Shown: positions 21,457 to 34,722, numbered from the stretch's first letter. The stretch: 64,000 nt of DNA from Buddleja alternifolia (GCA_019426215.1 CM033391.1:16728708-16792707), one strand, 5' to 3'. Numbers and translations are program-made. Notes: generated by a model not told the origin, from the sequence alone.

Positions 21457-24400
21457 TGTTGGGCTGGGTAATCCCCGGGGTAGGTTAGCACAGTGGAATA
21501 TTAAAAATTTATAATCCTACCCCGAAAACAGGATTATGGACGGTATAATCAAACTAATATAAACGAGAAAAACTAACTATGCGAAATACCTTTTGCGCTA
21601 TTTACCTCGTACAAGTTTTTGATCTCGTCAACCAGAACAAAATACTCCCTTGACTCGAATTAATGTAGAAACCGTCGGCCTCCTTCAATCTCTGAGCTTC
21701 GTTTTTATTCCTTGTATCTTCAAGTGATCCAATCATCTCGCCTCTAAGATGTATCCACACTTCCGTATAGTTTCCAATAATTATACATATGGTGCTAGCC
21801 TATACAATTATTCTAGATCTAATCTAGGCTTAATTTATGAAGGTTGAAATATTATGTGAAAGGTTAATCTCAACACATGAGCAAAACCTTGTCAAAATAA
21901 TAAGGCTAGGGGCGGCTTCTTAGAGAAAAATTAGAAGACAAATTTTTCGCTCTTTTCTTCTAAGGTGGGCGAAAAATTCACTTGTGAAAAAGTGTGTCTG
22001 TGTTTTTCTTAAGACACATATTTATAGAGATACTCCTAGGTTTAGTTTGATTGGAAGTGAAGATGAAATAAAATCTCCAAGATTTGACTTTCATCTATTC
22101 CTAATCAAACTCTATTAAGGAATTTCCTGAAAACAAGGAACTTAGCTTGCAAGCCAACTTGCTCCCCTTTTTCTTTTGTTGGTCTCAAGTGGTATACGAA
22201 AGGGTTTAGAAGGGGGGGGGGGGGGGTTGAATAGACCCTGAAGTCTTTTTCGACTTAAAAAAGTTTCGTATTAAAATGGTTTTGGACGCTTGAAATGTAG
22301 ACGCTTGACTGAGCGTTTACTTGAAATATAGACGCTTAGGCTAAGCATCTGATGAAGACTGTTTTTAGAAAGTTAATTTAGACTTCAAGATTTGAATACT
22401 TTAACCAAGTAGGTTTAAGCGTTCAGTTCTTTAATCTGTGTTAGCACAGCTGAATAATTTTAGAGTCTTCTCTTTTGGAAATCTTTAGCGTCACAAGTTG
22501 TTTCTTAGTTGCTTAGCGTTTGATTGTGTTTTACTTAATCAATTTATGCAATGATATGATAGATAAGAGAATTGACTGTAAAGTAAAAGACACAATATTT
22601 GTAAAGTTCGTTGGGTGGTATAATCCCAACTACGTCCTTCTTCTCCTTGAACACTTGGAGGCAATCCACTAAAATGATTCTCAAAGAATCACACAGAATC
22701 TTCTACAAAATTAGGGAGAGATAGATGTCAATGACTTGAGCTCCTTGATCACACAGATTTCCGCTCCAAATCACTTCAATCCCCTTGCTTCTTTCACCCA
22801 GAAATAATGCAAGTATCCAACTTCGACTTCACACAGATCGCGAGGCTTGGATGGGGTTTTCTAAACGGTTTGTTTGATTTTGATGAAGTTCAAACAACTG
22901 GAAATATCTCAATAGTAATGTGGTTTCTTCTAAAAGAATGTTTGAGATATTGGTTGACTGTCTCAGGAATTGAAGAAAAGCAAAGAGAATGTTTTCTTCA
23001 ATATTCTGGCTTTTCTGAAAGTTTAAGGAATGAGACTTCAATGCAACAGCAACTTGGCTTAGAAATTGATTGTATCTTTGGCTTGTTGTTGAAATCCTAT
23101 TTATAGGCATTCTTGGAGAAAGTGTCCGTTTGACACACGCACAGGCGCGTGTTTCTCACTTCCGCGAGTGAACAACTTTTGTCCTTTTTCCTGAAAATCT
23201 GCTGCACAAAACTTGGTGCTGCAGTCTATGAATAGTTCACAGTCCAATAGGGTGACTTCTCCATACGTCTGAAAGTGCTTATCACATTTAATGCTCTTAT
23301 CAACATTTAATGCATTTGAATCAAATGCCCGTTGGCACTTAATGCATGGAGAATATTTGCATTAAACTCCTTCCGGACTTAGAAATAGATTCAGGTGAAA
23401 TCAGTCATTGATGGACGCTTATCCATCCTTGAATCACTTCTGTCCTATAAGGTGACGCTTGATATAGCTAGTCATTTGGACGCTTGGAGACTTTATCTTC
23501 ATTCAGACTTCAGGCGCTTGAGTCTTCAAACTTTACCACTGACAAACTCACTCAGAAATTATCAGACGCTCAGCCTAATACTACTTAGCCTAACAATCTA
23601 GAATAAAAACAAAACAAAGCCTATTACAAATCTAACGCTTCAAAGTTTATACATGATTTCTACTAAAATCAAGCTTACATATTTTGGGGTCTAACATAAA
23701 GTCCTAATTGTCATCATCAAAACATCTAACATGAAATTCCTAACATCTTTCCTAAAATATTTCCTTGATTCCAACTTGATCAAGACTTGAAGAGAAATTA
23801 ATCATCTCCCTATTTTCGTCCAACATACATGCCCACTTCATGTCTTGGAGTCCAAGAATTTTATCTTACTTGATTTAATTCTTGACTCCTATTTAATTAA
23901 ATAGTCCAACCATTTAATCAAATACTACATAATAATTAAAGTCCAACCTTAATTATTATTAGCCTAATTATTTGTTAATTTTATTTAATATTCGACCAAG
24001 TCTTCTAATTAAATAAAACCCTTGGATTCTACTAGGTCCATTAATTAATTAATGTTCCTAGATTAATTAAATAGTTCAATTAATTGATCTCCTATCAATT
24101 AATTAATATTGCCAATTAGGTAAGTACTAGACTTTCCCAATTTACCTCAACTTTCAAAGTTGATTAACCATATCTTATAAGTAGGAACCTTAGGAGTTAG
24201 TGTGTGACCTCTTAGGCTCGTTCATGTGCTAGTAGTAAGTACACTTTCCAAAAGTGTTTAGAAAGTACTAGATAAAATCTTCCTTGATTTAATTTGACCA
24301 TAATTATTCACCATAATACCATGGTACCTACAAATCGAGGTTACTGTCTAGCAACGGGTCCCGAAGACCTAGACAGGAACGATATTAAGATACTTAACCT

Positions 24401-25235
24401 ATCATAACCACGATACTCGCATAAGTAAGACCCCTCCATCAAATTTCCCTGATTGGTGTCTCGAGTAATGGCTTAGTCGAGACTCTTATGACCCAATCAC
24501 TATGTCTCCTTCATTGCGTGATATCGATTCATGCAATCCAAACGAGGAAACACTACGCCTCTTGTGGATTGCTATACTTTGCGCAAAGATTCCTTGAATT
24601 GATTCATTGAGCAATACATAGAAAATGTCTGATTTGCCAAATCAGTGATGGATCTCATCTTGGTCTCTCATGTACCTTGACCCATATTCATACTATACCC
24701 AAGATATCCCATATGACGACTCACGATGGAATCATGAGATTAGTCAAAGTATAATCGACTATGCTCAAAGTGACAATGGAACCTCAAGTCCATAAGGATT
24801 ACTCTTATGCCTACATGATTATAGAAAATTCCACATTTGATAACCATTTTAGGAATTTCCTTGCGGGGTTGTTCAGTTCACTCATTATCCTAAATGAGAA
24901 CCCTTGTGTATATCTATGCCTATGGAACGACATACGTTTTCCAAGAACAATGCACACAAGCAAGTCTGTTGGGTCTTTGTTAATATCCCTCATCTTGACA
25001 GACCCATTAACGACTTGGAACCTCTTAAGAATCATGACCTCAGAGGCATATTCCATCATTGTCATTTCCGATGTTCGATGATGTCCCATAGTTATGTGTG
25101 ATTCAAAGGACTTTGTTCTAAAATTATTTAAAAACAAAGAATGCCATAAAGGTCTTGACTTATTATAGTAAGATTGTCATAGAGTATCTCGAGAATGGCG
25201 CCCAAAAATTGGTGCGCCGGGCATTAACCCTATCA
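21457..25235 (-). mobile_element. Element B: antisense Copia LTR with a nested solo LTR
   Basis: On the minus strand this is a Copia 3' LTR: TGATAGGGTTAATGCCCGG (25235 leftwards) to CCCAACA (21457). Just right of it is the antisense polypurine tract ATCTCCCACTTG (25236-25247). The LTR is about 2.2 kb once the Sirevirus solo LTR at 22177-23745 is removed. It is the same family as H (33275-49387), including the 'gcgccc' motif near the edge. Confidence 0.75.
22177..23745 (-). mobile_element. Sirevirus solo LTR inside element B
   Basis: A 1,569-bp antisense Sirevirus LTR runs from TGTTGGTCTCAAGTGG to AAATTCCTAACA. It has the perfect 5-bp target duplication TCTTT at 22172-22176 and 23746-23750. 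It matches the LTRs of L, M and D. The C-tract near its end has grown to 15 (G-run 22212-22226). With no internal region it is a solo LTR. The open frames at 22807-23110 are chance. Confidence 0.92.
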
Positions 25236-28200
25236 ATCTCCCACTTGCCCAATAGCCAATTGCCCCATGTACTCAAGGCCCATTCTTGAGAGATGTCCTT
25301 CTAGTACTTTTAACTCAAGAGGTTTAGGTGATTGGTTTGCTATATTATCTTTCGAGTGCACACGTTGCACTCGAACATTGCCTCTCCCACTGATCTTCCA
25401 GATCATGGTATTGCCATATATGTGTTTGAATTTTCGATGAGACTTAGGCTCGGTTGCTCATGCAACAGCCCCCATTGTTATCACAGTACCTAGTACTTGA
25501 TCAACAATGAATGGAATTACTCCCACTCAAGGGTGTGATTCCTCATCCAAACGTCCACTTCAATGGTGGAAATTGCGGTAGTGGATTGCTTGGACTTTAT
25601 CCAACTCACCACTCCATCATTCTTGTCTTTCCTCAATGGGGTTCGTCCATCATGGCTACATGCATGGAGTACGTACGCTTTGTTCCCCCTTTTCTTGGCA
25701 GACTCAGTACAGGATTCCCTTACTTGGAATCTTTTAGTTTGCCATTTGAGGATACTTACAAAAATAGAATTTTAACCCAAGATTTTTCACATAGGAAATC
25801 GGAGTCTCTCGACACTCTATTTCTATTCTCCATGCCATTTTCTCGTAAAGACATCCTTAGTCCTCTAAGGCACTTTTAGATAGTCTTTCATGGCAGTCCA
25901 ATGACTATCACTAATTTTGACTATTGTTGTCATACACTCCAGTGTATCAACAATATTGATCCATGTATATAGAACTTCATACATCGTGTCGCCTATGACT
26001 AGCACAACATGTATGTGAGACATCATTACTCTTTCCTCTAATGTTTAAGGGCACATAGACTTGGAAAGTAATATTTTGTCTCAATAGGCAAGAATCATTT
26101 CTTGGATTCCTCCTTACTAAATCACTTTAGTTTCCTTTCTATGTACTAGGATTAGGAGAGTCCCCGCATCCCACACTAGCTTTTCTCGATATCTCAAAAT
26201 ACCGAGTGTGTGGATGCTTCTCCCAAATCCTTCCTTGGAGAATTTTGTGGATAACCTTGCTTTTGTTAATTTCAACATCCCTACTTCATTTTCATTTAGT
26301 AGGAAGTTTTTAACACAAAGCACCATAACTTTACTTATACTCCCACTAGCCCTTTTGTACACATATTCTTCCACTATTTTTCATGAAACCCATAAGACTA
26401 TGGTCTCATCAAAAACGTTTTGTAAGATTCGGGATGCTTGCTTCAGTTTGTCATAAGAACTCAGAAGTTAACACACTTGTGATCACTTCCCTTGAATGTG
26501 AAACCTTTTGGCTGCTCCGTAAAGTTTTATTCCTTAATCTCTATTAAGGAAATGGTTTCCACATTCAACTACCATATCAAATAGATATGTAGATTTAGCT
26601 AGAAGAATTCGAATGAATTTTCACATCCCCACCGACAAAAGGATTTCATCCTTTTTCACATGGTATGCTTTATAGGTTGCCACCTCTCCATTTCTTCCAA
26701 CGCGAGCCCCACTTATATCCAATTAGGTGTAACACCTCTAAGTGGGCCCACCAAGGTCTAACCTTGTTAGAATATATGGAGTTCATCTCGAATTTTACCC
26801 CTTCTAGCTAATTTCCCGAATCGATGTCCAACATCGTTTCCCACTTTTGGATTTCAATCCAATGGGAGAAATCATTACTTTCAAGAAAGAGATCAATGTC
26901 TTAGATTGTCTCGAGATTCTACTAGATCTCCTTGGAGTTCGTGTACTTATGGCTTTTATCTCAGGCTATGTGATAAGAGTCATTTTTACGTGTTTTTAAG
27001 ACCTTACGTCTATGTTTTAGATTCATTTATCGCTTAATTTATGCCACATATGCGTATAATCTATGTGCTTATTGAGTAAAGGTGAAAAATCACTGCAATC
27101 GACATAAAGTGCACAAAAACACAGTATTTCAGTATATTTTGAAATCGAATTTGAGGAGGTTTTCTTCTAGAAAGTTGTATATCTCCGTCTTGGATTTACG
27201 TGTCAACTTGAATCATCTAAATCCAAGATCCGTGGAGCAAGTTATGAAGAAAACATGATTGCTGTGCTGAAAAACAAGAAAACGGTTAAGACTTCGCACT
27301 GGAGCGCCTAGGCGCCACCTTATCCGCACCTAGGCGCCGGTCAACTTATTCCCCAAGCCACTTAGGCCACCTGGACCACGCCTAGGCGCCACTTAGGCCA
27401 TGCTTGGGCACCGGTACAACGGTTTTGAAGGTATAAAGGCCAAAAATGAAAGGAAGAAGATAGGGGTTCGAATTCTAAGTGAATTTTGGGGATTTCTTGG
27501 GATTGGGACCTCACTTTTCATCACTTTAGAAGTGCAAAAGAGAAGGGAAAGAAGAGATTCAAGCCTCCAATTAAAGATTTGATCATCAATTCAACATAGG
27601 GAGTTTATTAGCTTTAAATTCATCTTTGTCTATGAACATGGATCTCATGCTTAGCTTTTCCCTTATGCATTTTATGAGCTAAATTGTTGAACTTGGGCCA
27701 TGAGAAGGCCATGTTGTTAGTGTTGTTATAATAAGATCATTTTCCATTTCAATTCGTATATTTCTATGTGTTGTGATTTTGTGGTTGAATGCCTTACATA
27801 TGCTTGATCACCATGTGTTTGATATCATGCCTAGGTGAATTATTCGAGAGAAAATTGACTTAGGGTGCAAAAATTTCACAACATCAACGAACCAAATAGG
27901 AGTTGCCCTAGACATAGGTAAAGACTCTCGGGTGAAGTCGTTCGATTTTAATCGAGTAAGCTCTAGATCGTTAATGCATACTTAGTGGTTAGATTTTCGG
28001 GTAGACATACTTAGGAAACCGCCAATTAAGTATAGGAGTCTATCACGACAAATCAGTTATTCTTTACCTTTGGAGCTTTCACCATAGCAATGTATGTCTA
28101 ATGAATTGGTAATGATCTTAGGATAGCAATACGCAACATGTGCCCGAACATGAGCCTTAGTCACCTCTCCACCTTGGACGCTTAATCTCTCTTTACTTTC

Positions 28201-31050
28201 GCTTTAGCTTATTTTACTTTCCTTTTTAGTTAAATCTCTAATTTCCTTCCTTTTGTTATCGAAAATCATAAACTAAAATTCAAGTCTTTGTGGTTTGACA
28301 ACCTGGACTTATTGTCCATTTCTATTACTACACACGACTAGTGCACTTGCTACCAAAGCACATTAGCTTCTAGCGTGTCACTATGCTACAGTGGTATGTC
28401 ATGAGTTGGTTGGTGGTTCTTGAGTTTCCTTAAGTTCTTCAATCTTTGCCAATTCTTATCCAATAAGATTTCCTTCTCCGAGAAGGTGGCATTCCATTAA
28501 AACAAACCTTTGTTCTAAAGTATTGTAGAAATGATATCCTCCACTTCATTTTGGATATCCCATAAACCTTTCACAAGTTGGATCCTAGATCTATCTTGTC
28601 TCCCACTAACATCTTCATATCCTAAGACATTTGTATGAAGATGGTATAACCACACCTTAATGCACTCATCATGGACTGAATAATATCAAATAAAAATTTA
28701 GCTCCTTCGCTCAACTACCCCATTCGAATGAGGCTTGTTACCGGAGTCTTAACTTGAAAGAATCCCATTCTTTCTTAGATAATCACTTGAACAAGTATTT
28801 TTCTCTTTGATCCTATCACAGATTTTGATACTTCGTTCATACTTCTCTACTTCAACTCTAAACACCTTCAATCCTATCAAAGGTTGTAGACTTAATACAT
28901 CTAATGTACTCCATGGAGTAAGAAGATTTCTAGCACTGGTACACAGTACAACATATACACATCCATTTTCCTAGCAAACAAAGATTTACTCATTTTTCTT
29001 AAGACATGATTCATGAGTAGCTCCCTTGCCCTCTCTTGAACCTTTCTTTAGAGATATGACTTAATCATTATGTGCCATACGTTTGGTTTGAATATCTAAC
29101 CTTCCTATTAAGTTTTCCCATCTTGCCATATTTATAGCATATGATCGACTTTAACACCCGCTTCCATTTCCACCTTTGCCATAGCTCCTTAGTTGTTCTT
29201 CGTCCATTCCCTTTAGGCATCCAATGCCTTTGTATGGATATGAACCAACTATTAGCATTGGCTTGTCCTTCTTAATGGTGGCTTCAACATTGCAACAACT
29301 ACTTTGTTAAATGTTGTACCTTAACGATGAACTAGTCATATGATTTAGAGAGTTATAAGACCACTAGGTCTATCCTTGACTTCTTTGTCAAATGAGTTGC
29401 TAAAACTATTCCAGAGATTCTAAATCTCTCTCTCTAAATCTTACACTAATTTGTTCAATTAAATGAACTATAATACCTATGCATGATCCATGCTCTGATT
29501 TGCTATTAAAGTTTAATGAGACATCTTGCTTGGATATTATCTTGGGCCCACCTCGCATAGGTAGCCCATTCATCGTCATTTGCTCTAAGCAATTGGGGAA
29601 TAGGAATTTTTCATGTGTCCGACACACATTCCCATTCTCATAAACGAGGACAATTACTAGGTCGAGTTGTTTTAGTCGTGTTGCTTGGGATTGGTTCAGT
29701 TATAGTTAGGTTCTATTCTAGATTTGATTGAGTGGTTCTAAATTATGTCTAACATAATAAGGCAAGACAAATAAATAAGCACTCAATTATAAAATTAAGT
29801 CCTTAGACAATTTGGTCTTTAATTGTACAAGTCTCTCACTATTTTTCCAAACTCCACCACCCCCTTGATGGAATTTTGAGAAAACTTAATTTCCTTAGTG
29901 GGCTTGAGATCTAAATAAATTAATCAAAGCACCCCAATTATATGAGTGTGATCGACTTATTTAGCTAGTAGCCACGCCGGGCCTTCTACCTTGTAGTTCT
30001 CAAGATTGTTTTACCTCGTCTTTCACATATGGCCCAATTATATGGGTCTCCAATATGCTACCTCAACGTCAGGCCAAACCCATTAAATATTCCATGGTCA
30101 ATCTTCTCAGTTCATCGACCTAATTATATGAGTGCAAGATGAGTGATTAGATCCCATAGAGCATCTCTATGCTTAGTGACAATCACAATCCTTGACTAAG
30201 TTAATCCCCAATTATATGAGTGACTAACCTAGCTTCAGCGGCATTTCATATGTTGTCACTTATGATGGAAAGCATGGAAGAGAAATCCAATTCAATTCCA
30301 CATGGGCACAATATTTTCTCAGGAGGGCATTACAACATAATATATAGGTCTCATCAGATTATATTTATCTTGTTTAATTTTTTATCCTATGCATGCATTC
30401 CAAACACATAATATATAAAGAAAGAAAACTAAACATCCACAAAACGGTAAATAGGATGAACCACCTCGAGCCCTAACCTAATCAACACACTGAGCCGAAG
30501 TGGGGTGGACTTCTAGGAAAGTAAAAACAACCTAATCTATTACAATGGATCGTCACTACATACAGATCTTCAAATGGCCTTTGTCTGCTTTCTCCGTCTT
30601 CAATTACATAGACTATAATCTAATTACATTCTACTAAACTAAAGACAAAAAATAAAATAAAAGCCAAAGACTATTTTTACAACCCATAGACATTACATAC
30701 ATCGAAAACCAAAGACTAGACTAGGCTCGTAGTTCATCCATATCACATAAAACATGCCGAGCCACATAAATGCGATATTTAAATTTACCCATCTAATGTT
30801 TAATTTAAATTGCATATATTGGGATAAATTTAGATTTTCAAAATAAAATTATTTTCTAGGCTTGAAATAAATAATTTCCAACCCAAAATAATTACCAATT
30901 TCCAAAAAATCCAATTCTTCAGAAATTAAAATTTTATAGGTTCAAAAATAAAATTTTTAACCAAAAATTAACCAATTTCCAAAATCCAATTTTTGAAATT
31001 ACTATTTTTCAAAAATCCAAGTTCCAGAAAATAATCAAGAAACGAGCTAG
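25236..31050 (-). pseudogene. Element B: antisense, decayed Copia internal region
   Basis: On the minus strand the order is leader (about 31050-29700), gag (about 29640-29400, ARWAQDNIQARC), integrase/linker remnants (about 29300-28435) and RT (26374-26117). The RT remnant aligns with EPCVYKKVSGS...DVGMLT...KDLGE-type Copia text, but YVDD is lost (LCVKNFLL). RT to gag is shorter than normal, so parts are deleted, and a foreign solo LTR sits at 26971-28380. Many stops and frameshifts make it an old copy. No matching 5' LTR was recognised beyond 31050. Confidence 0.65.
26971..28380 (+). mobile_element. Solo LTR, probably Ty3/Gypsy
   Basis: This 1,410-bp segment from TGATAAGAGTCATTTTTACG to TTCTAGCGTGTCA has the perfect 5-bp duplication CTATG at 26966-26970 and 28381-28385. 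It interrupts antisense pol of element B. A TATAAAGG at about 27431 gives plus orientation. The decamer CCTAGGCGCC or close variants occur about three to four times at 27300-27395. No gag, pol, primer-binding site or second LTR is present. The Gypsy label rests on the general look of the start and end, not on coding sequence. Confidence 0.75.
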
Positions 31051-31864
31051 GGTCGGGATTCCCAAGCCCATGGTTGAAACCTATGATGCACCGACACGGA
31101 CATGGGGAACGGCATTTAAAAAAAAATATAAGACACGACACAGCTGTCCAATATTTTTTTTATATATATTATATATAAATTTGTATTTTAATTGTTTTTT
31201 CGTAAAACTATGTATATTTCAAATAATTCAACTACTTATCAATAACAAATGCAGAATAAAAATATAAGCATAAACTAAATATAACAATAAATATGTTTTC
31301 AATCCAAAACGTGATATAACAAAAATAAATATTCCATTGTTCAAATCTGCGTCTTATAAAAAGTTGGTAAGTTTTTATTAGAATTAGAAAATTGATAAAT
31401 TTTTATTTACAATTTGACCCCCCAAAGTTATAGTATTTTATAAAAAGTGACCGGCCGTGTCCAAAATTTTTATTTATTTATTTAGGGACACATGATATCC
31501 GTGTCTGACACGTGTAGGAGCCGAGTCCGTGTCCGAATGCGCACGACACCGTGGTGATTTTTTGGAATATCTGTGCTTTATAGGTTGAAACCCTTCGGTG
31601 ACAGCGTGCCATAGCCTAGCAATGCCGCCGCCACCATGGCGTTTGACTGCCGCGTAAGATGCACTTGAATTATAAAAATCCGCTGCTATTGTACACGGTC
31701 GGTGAGGTGGAGGAAATGCAATTCCAAATTGCATAGTGATTGTTGATTATTGATATATCAAACATATACCCATTAACCATCATATCTAAACAAAAGTGGA
31801 CTCAAAGTCCATTCATCCACCACCACTATTATGCATGTGCGACTGATAATAATAAAGGTTTGGC
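31051..31864. other. unclassified segment
   Basis: No gene is supported. 31085-31140 and 31485-31550 hold similar GC-richer words (gacacgg, cacgacac, gtccgtgtcc) around an AT-rich core, which could be arms of a diverged DNA transposon. A minus-strand open frame (31734-31474, 86 codons) has no recognisable family. Confidence 0.25.
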
Positions 31865-31886
31865 AAATTTTTAACCATTTTAATTT

Positions 31887-32807
31887 TATTTTTTTTAAGA
31901 AAAATCGATTTTATATATCATTCAATCGAAAGTTTACAACGCCTGGAACAATATAATTCATATCGACTCAAACGATGTAGTAAGAACATCTGAAACACCA
32001 CTATCAAGTTTTTGAAGATAACAAATTTTAAGAACTCACAAACGAACACAAGAAAATTCTTGTGCAACTCCTATTTAAGGAGAGATGAAACTCTCATTCA
32101 AAAGAGAAAGCAAAATCTCATACGGGACAGAAAATAAAATACTAAACAAAATATCTAAAACGTTATATAAATTTAAAAACTTAAGACTTTGTTTGTTTAT
32201 GTTTTTAGAATAAGGTTGAAATTTGCAAAATGTGTCTAATCAATAATGATTAGTTGATGTGTGATGTGTTGATTGATTAAAAAGTATGAAAGAGAAAAAG
32301 AAAAATAGTGTAAAGTAAATGAATATTGATTGATGATTGTGTGAAATGATGAATGTGGTGATTGATAGGTAGTTATATTTGAAAATGATAAAGTGAATTT
32401 GAAAAATGATGAATTTGGTTGAAAATAGTTTGAAGTGTAAATTTTTAGGATTTTGTGATCCGGAATATTGAAAATGGGATTTGAAAACATAAACAAACAA
32501 GGCTGAAGTATCACCTGTCTTCATCTCGTCAGATTTGTCTCCGTCTTTTTAGATCCATATCCGTCTCATTAGATTTGGAGATGCGTCTTTAGATCCATAT
32601 CCGTCTCGTCAGATTTGAAGATGTGATGTACAACTTGAAGAAGGGTGCTCCAACCCAATCCGCCGACGATGGTGGTAATAGTGGTGAAGTAGAGGACTGC
32701 TTCACTAAGCCATCGCCGGCGGAGAAAAATAGAAGAAAAAAAAAAGACTAGGGTCTAGGGAGAGATTATAAAAGATTACTTACAAACACTTAACAAGCGA
32801 AATTATT
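31887..32807 (-). mobile_element. Poly(A) retroposon, copy 2
   Basis: This is the second copy of the element at 20497-21108, again antisense with a plus-strand T-run at the left (31890-31896). The target duplication is long: 31865-31886 and 32808-32828 share AAATTTTAACCATTTTAATT with one extra T at the left. It also carries the roughly 41-bp internal repeats (32520-32630) and the CT-rich 5' end. A MITE at 32185-32503 splits it. The different target sequences prove that the two copies are independent insertions, not one duplicated block. Confidence 0.78.
32185..32503. mobile_element. MITE inserted in retroposon copy 2
   Basis: About 319 bp absent from the same position of retroposon copy 1. 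The ends are inverted repeats: CTTTGTTTGTTTATGTTTTT at the left against AAAACATAAACAAACAAGGC at the right. Flanking TAA and TGA would be a slightly changed Tourist-type 3-bp target. The interior is AT-rich; the two overlapping open frames on the minus strand are chance. Confidence 0.72.
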
Positions 32808-32828
32808 AAATTTTAACCATTTTAATTT

Positions 32829-33274
32829 AAATTGCCTTAAACCCATAATTATCAGTTCTCGATCAATTCCTTCAATTAAAGCCTTTGACCGAAATTAAAT
32901 TGTTTCCAAAACAATTCTGCCAATGCAAAAGGGATTAAACCAAAATAATTTATATCCCTCTTTTGCACTGCTTGTGATAAGAGAATTAGAAGATTCTGTT
33001 TCTTTTCAATTCACAACTCCTTAAATCAAATTAAGGCCCAACTTTTCCGGTCAATTCATTTTAAATAGATTTGACCAAAAATCAATGGTTCCCAAACTAT
33101 TGATCAATCGTAAACTAAAAGAAGTACACTCCCAGTTCAATTCATCTTTGTCACCTTCGCACATAATACATTAACAGGTTTAATTTTGTTTCGGACTCCA
33201 GGTCCAAATCAAATACCGAATCCGCCCAACACAATACGCACACATGCCCTTCTTTGGTTTCTTTAATGCAATTC
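32829..33274. other. gap with no identified feature
   Basis: AT-rich sequence between the retroposon and LTR H. I see no gene or repeat that I can support. It may include the diverged end of H. Confidence 0.25.
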
Positions 33275-34722
33275 CGAGCTCCGTTTTTGTTCCTTGTATT
33301 TTCAAGCGATCCAATCATCTCACTTCTAAGATGTATCCACACCTCCGTATAGTTCCCAATAATTATATAAATGGTGCTAACCTATATAATTATTCTAAAT
33401 CTAATCTAGGTTTAATATATGAAGGTTGGAATATTATGTGAAATGGTTACGGTAAAGGTTACAAGTGGGGTTGAAGGTGAGGCTAGCTATCTGACAGAGG
33501 CATCTAAAAGTAATAACACTAGAGGTTAATCTCAACACATGAGCAAAACCTAGTCAAAATAACAATGCTAAAGGCGACTTCTTGGAGAAAAATTACAAGA
33601 CAAATTTTTCTCTCTTTTCTTCTAAGGTGGGCGCAAAATTCACTTGTGAAAAAGTGTGTCTGTGTTTTTCTTAACACACATATTTCTAGAGAGACTCCTA
33701 GGTTTAGTTTGATTGGAAGTGAGATGAAATAAAATCTCCAAAATTTGACTTTCATCTATTCCTAATCAAACTCTATTAAGAAGTTTCCTAAAAACAAGGA
33801 ACTTAACTTGCATGCCAACTTGTTCCTCTTTTTATCTCCTAAAATATTTTCTTGATTCCAACTTGATCAAGACTTGGAGAGAAATTAATCGTCTCCCTAT
33901 TTTCGTCCAACATACACGCCCCTCATGTCTTGGAGTCCAAGAATTTTATCTTACTTGATTTAATTCTTGATTCCTATTTAATTAAATAGTCCAACCACTT
34001 AATTAAATACTGCATAATAATTAAAATTCAACCTTAATTATTCTTAGCCCAATTATTTATTAATTTTATTTAATATTCGACCAAGTCTACTAATTAAATA
34101 AAACTCTTGGACTTTACTAGATCCATGAATTAATTAATCTTTCTTGATTAATTAAATAGTCCAATTAATTGATCTCCTATCAATTAGTTAATATTCCCAA
34201 TTAGGTAAGTACTAGACTTTCCCAATTTACCTCAACTTCCAAAGTTGATTAATCATATCTTATAAGCAGGAACCTTAGGAGTTAGTGTGTGACCCTTTAG
34301 GCTAGTTCATGTGCTAGTAGTAAGTACACTTTCCAAAAGTGTCAGCGTACATTCTTATATTTAGAAAGTACTAGATTAAATATTCCTTGGTTTAATCAAA
34401 CCATATACTATTCACCATAATATCATGGTACCTACAAATCGAGGTTTCTGTTTAGCAACGGGCCCCGAAGACCTAGACACGAATGATATTAAGATACTTA
34501 ACCTATCATAACCACAATACTTGCATAAGTACGACCCCTCCATCAAATTTCCCCGATTGGTGTCTCGAGTAATGGCTTAGTCGAAACTCTTATGACCCAG
34601 TCACTATGTATCCTTCATTGCATGATATCGATTCATGCAATCCAAATGAGGAAACACTCTGCCTCTTATTGCCATACTTTGCGCAAAGATTCCTTGAATC
34701 GATTCATTGAGCAATACATAGG

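Noticed and set aside
22807..23110. 99- and 93-codon frames on opposite strands
   Set aside because: Inside a solo LTR; the matching stretch of other LTR copies (4616-4798) is not open in the same way.
24761..25137. Frames of about 100 codons, also at 48916-49247
   Set aside because: Both lie in the LTR of family B/H; similarity is due to LTR homology, not protein conservation.
32236..32524. Two 90-codon minus-strand frames
   Set aside because: Within the AT-rich MITE; composition (Ile/Phe/Ser/His) reflects base content only.
20486..32828. Segmental duplication of retroposon plus LTR (20.5-25.2 kb and 31.9-49.4 kb)
   Set aside because: Target duplications of the two retroposon copies differ and the sequence between retroposon and LTR does not match, so they are independent insertions.
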